Origin: an uncultured cyanobacterium | GTDB taxonomy: Bacteria > Cyanobacteriota > Vampirovibrionia > Gastranaerophilales > Gastranaerophilaceae | Direction: 5' to 3' | Assembly (NCBI GenBank): GCA_945836835.1 | Contig: CAMAML010000057.1 | Span: 1-7,267 of the forward strand | DNA length: 7,267 bases | Shown: positions 6,742 to 7,267 of the stretch, piece by piece | How the letters are laid out: each line of letters starts with the position of its first letter | Position numbering within the stretch: the stretch's first letter is position 1 | Notes under the pieces: generated by a model | What the model saw: the letters and a program-made list of their open reading frames with translations, nothing else | Databases searched by the model: none | Told to the model about the DNA's origin: nothing | Position numbers and translations under genes: made by a program

Positions 6742-6770
6742 TTGACAAAATGTATGGTATAGCATACAAT
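6742..6770 (+). promoter_or_regulatory. Near-consensus sigma70 promoter of the higBA-like TA operon
   Basis: TTGACA at 6742-6747 and TACAAT at 6765-6770 are separated by 17 bp. Only six bases (6771-6776) separate the -10 box from ATG 6777, so the toxin mRNA is predicted to be leaderless or nearly so; no SD is present. The promoter diverges from that of pabBC. Confidence 0.8.
6751..6768. repeat. 6-bp inverted repeat over the -10 region, putative TA operator
   Basis: TGTATG (6751-6756) and CATACA (6763-6768) are perfect inverted arms with a 6-nt gap. The right arm covers most of the -10 hexamer TACAAT. Antitoxins of this class usually autorepress from such palindromes. The role is inferred from position only. 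Confidence 0.45.
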
Positions 6771-6776
6771 GAATAT

Positions 6777-7103
6777 ATGAAGAAAATTCTGTACTATAAA
6801 ACTTCCGACGGGAAATGTCCCTATCTCGACTGGTACAATTCGTTGGATAAAGGGGTAAGACCTTATATCGCCAAAAGACTTACCAGAGTTCTTGAGGGAA
6901 ACTATGGAGATCATAAACGATTGAATGCGGACTTATCCGAACTGAGATTTAAAGTAGGAAGCGGGTACAGAATATATTATTCGGAATTTAAGAATACTAT
7001 AATTATCTTGTTATGTGCCGGAGATAAATCAGGGCAACAAACAGACATAAAAAATGCCAATAAATATATAAAAGATTACAAAGAAAGGTTCAAGAATGGA
7101 TAA
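6777..7103 (+). CDS. higB: HigB/RelE-like toxin, Gp49 family (addiction module killer protein)
   Basis: A 108-residue protein with the Gp49/RelE-type order of motifs: a short N-terminal strand, then PYLDWYNSLD, then the basic helix IAKRLTRVLEGNYGDHKRLN. ELRFKVGSGYRIYY (55-68) is the RNase core strand pair. IIILLCAGDKSGQQTDIKNA (75-94) is the diagnostic C-terminal motif. The family cleaves ribosome-associated mRNA. ATG 6777 is chosen over an in-frame ATG at 6708, because the promoter -10 box lies between them and family homology begins at MKKILYY. The stop overlaps the antitoxin gene by 8 nt, the toxin-first order typical of this class. All core motifs look intact, so it is likely active if expressed. 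Confidence 0.9.
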   Translation: MKKILYYKTSDGKCPYLDWYNSLDKGVRPYIAKRLTRVLEGNYGDHKRLNADLSELRFKVGSGYRIYYSEFKNTIIILLCAGDKSGQQTDIKNANKYIKDYKERFKNG

Positions 7104-7267
7104 ATTAGATATAAACAGAATGTTAAAAGAATTTCCTTCCTTTGAAGAACATCTTCAAGATGAACTTCAGGATAAAGAATTTGAAACCGGGTATCTTCGC
7201 CTTTGTTTAACGGATTATGCCGAAAGCGGAGATTACATATTATTTTTTAAAGACCTCGAGCGTGTCA
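7096..7267 (+). CDS. Antitoxin of the HigB-like toxin, 3'-truncated by window edge
   Basis: An open frame of 57 codons runs off the window. It starts with MDKLDINRM and is rich in acidic residues (SFEEHLQDELQDKEFETGYL). It overlaps the toxin stop by 8 nt and has AAAGG at 7084-7088, 7 nt before the ATG. The pattern (K)EFETGYLRLCLTD...YILFFKDLERV resembles the N-terminal segment of addiction-module antidote proteins paired with Gp49 toxins, where a helix-turn-helix domain follows. That HTH would lie beyond the edge and is not seen. The identification rests on position and weak sequence pattern. Confidence 0.75.
   Translation, partial: MDKLDINRMLKEFPSFEEHLQDELQDKEFETGYLRLCLTDYAESGDYILFFKDLERV

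Noticed and set aside
6708..6776. Upstream in-frame start extending the HigB-like toxin by 23 residues
   Set aside because: The extension spans the -35 and -10 boxes, has no SD, and its residues (MRQFLKIPAPP...) do not fit the family N-terminus.

Overview
The window reads as ordinary bacterial chromosome from a low-GC organism. Genes are tightly packed, Shine-Dalgarno (SD) motifs are purine-rich, sigma70-type promoters are near-consensus and terminators are intrinsic. A long-form pyrophosphate-dependent phosphofructokinase together with a PabB-PabC fusion suggests an anaerobic or fermentative, possibly host-associated bacterium. The sequence alone does not let me name a phylum. I see no tRNA, rRNA, CRISPR array, transposase or phage structural gene.

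Left part (1-3434): a flotillin-like membrane scaffold gene (41-1603, +) converges on a PPi-dependent 6-phosphofructokinase gene (1752-3434, -). Between them are two separate hairpins, one a terminator for each strand.

Middle (3435-4465, +): a toxin-antitoxin locus. A textbook promoter (TTGACA, 17 bp, TATAAT) sits on a 7-bp inverted repeat and fires almost exactly at an ATG. A HicA-like toxin frame follows. It has the GSHHKF core but is joined to that ATG only by a one-base frameshift, so as written it is a pseudogene or relies on unusual translation. HicB, with a ribbon-helix-helix C-terminus, overlaps it by 8 nt. A small XRE-type helix-turn-helix gene lies 21 nt further on.

Right-centre (4517-6681, -): a two-gene operon, pabB-pabC fusion then pabA, overlapping by 7 nt. 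Together these encode all three activities that turn chorismate and glutamine into p-aminobenzoate for folate synthesis.

Right end (6742-7267, +): a second toxin-first TA operon, divergent from the pab operon. It holds a HigB/RelE-like (Gp49 family) toxin and an antitoxin cut by the window edge. Its promoter resembles that of the hicA locus: TTGACA, 17 bp, TACAAT, with the start codon 7 nt from the -10 box and the same TTGACAAA(A)TGTAT block. Both TA loci therefore look leaderless at the toxin and have an SD at the antitoxin, and toxin and antitoxin overlap by 8 nt in each. This shared architecture, plus the broken hicA and the accessory XRE gene, is the most interesting content. I found no clearly new biological system.
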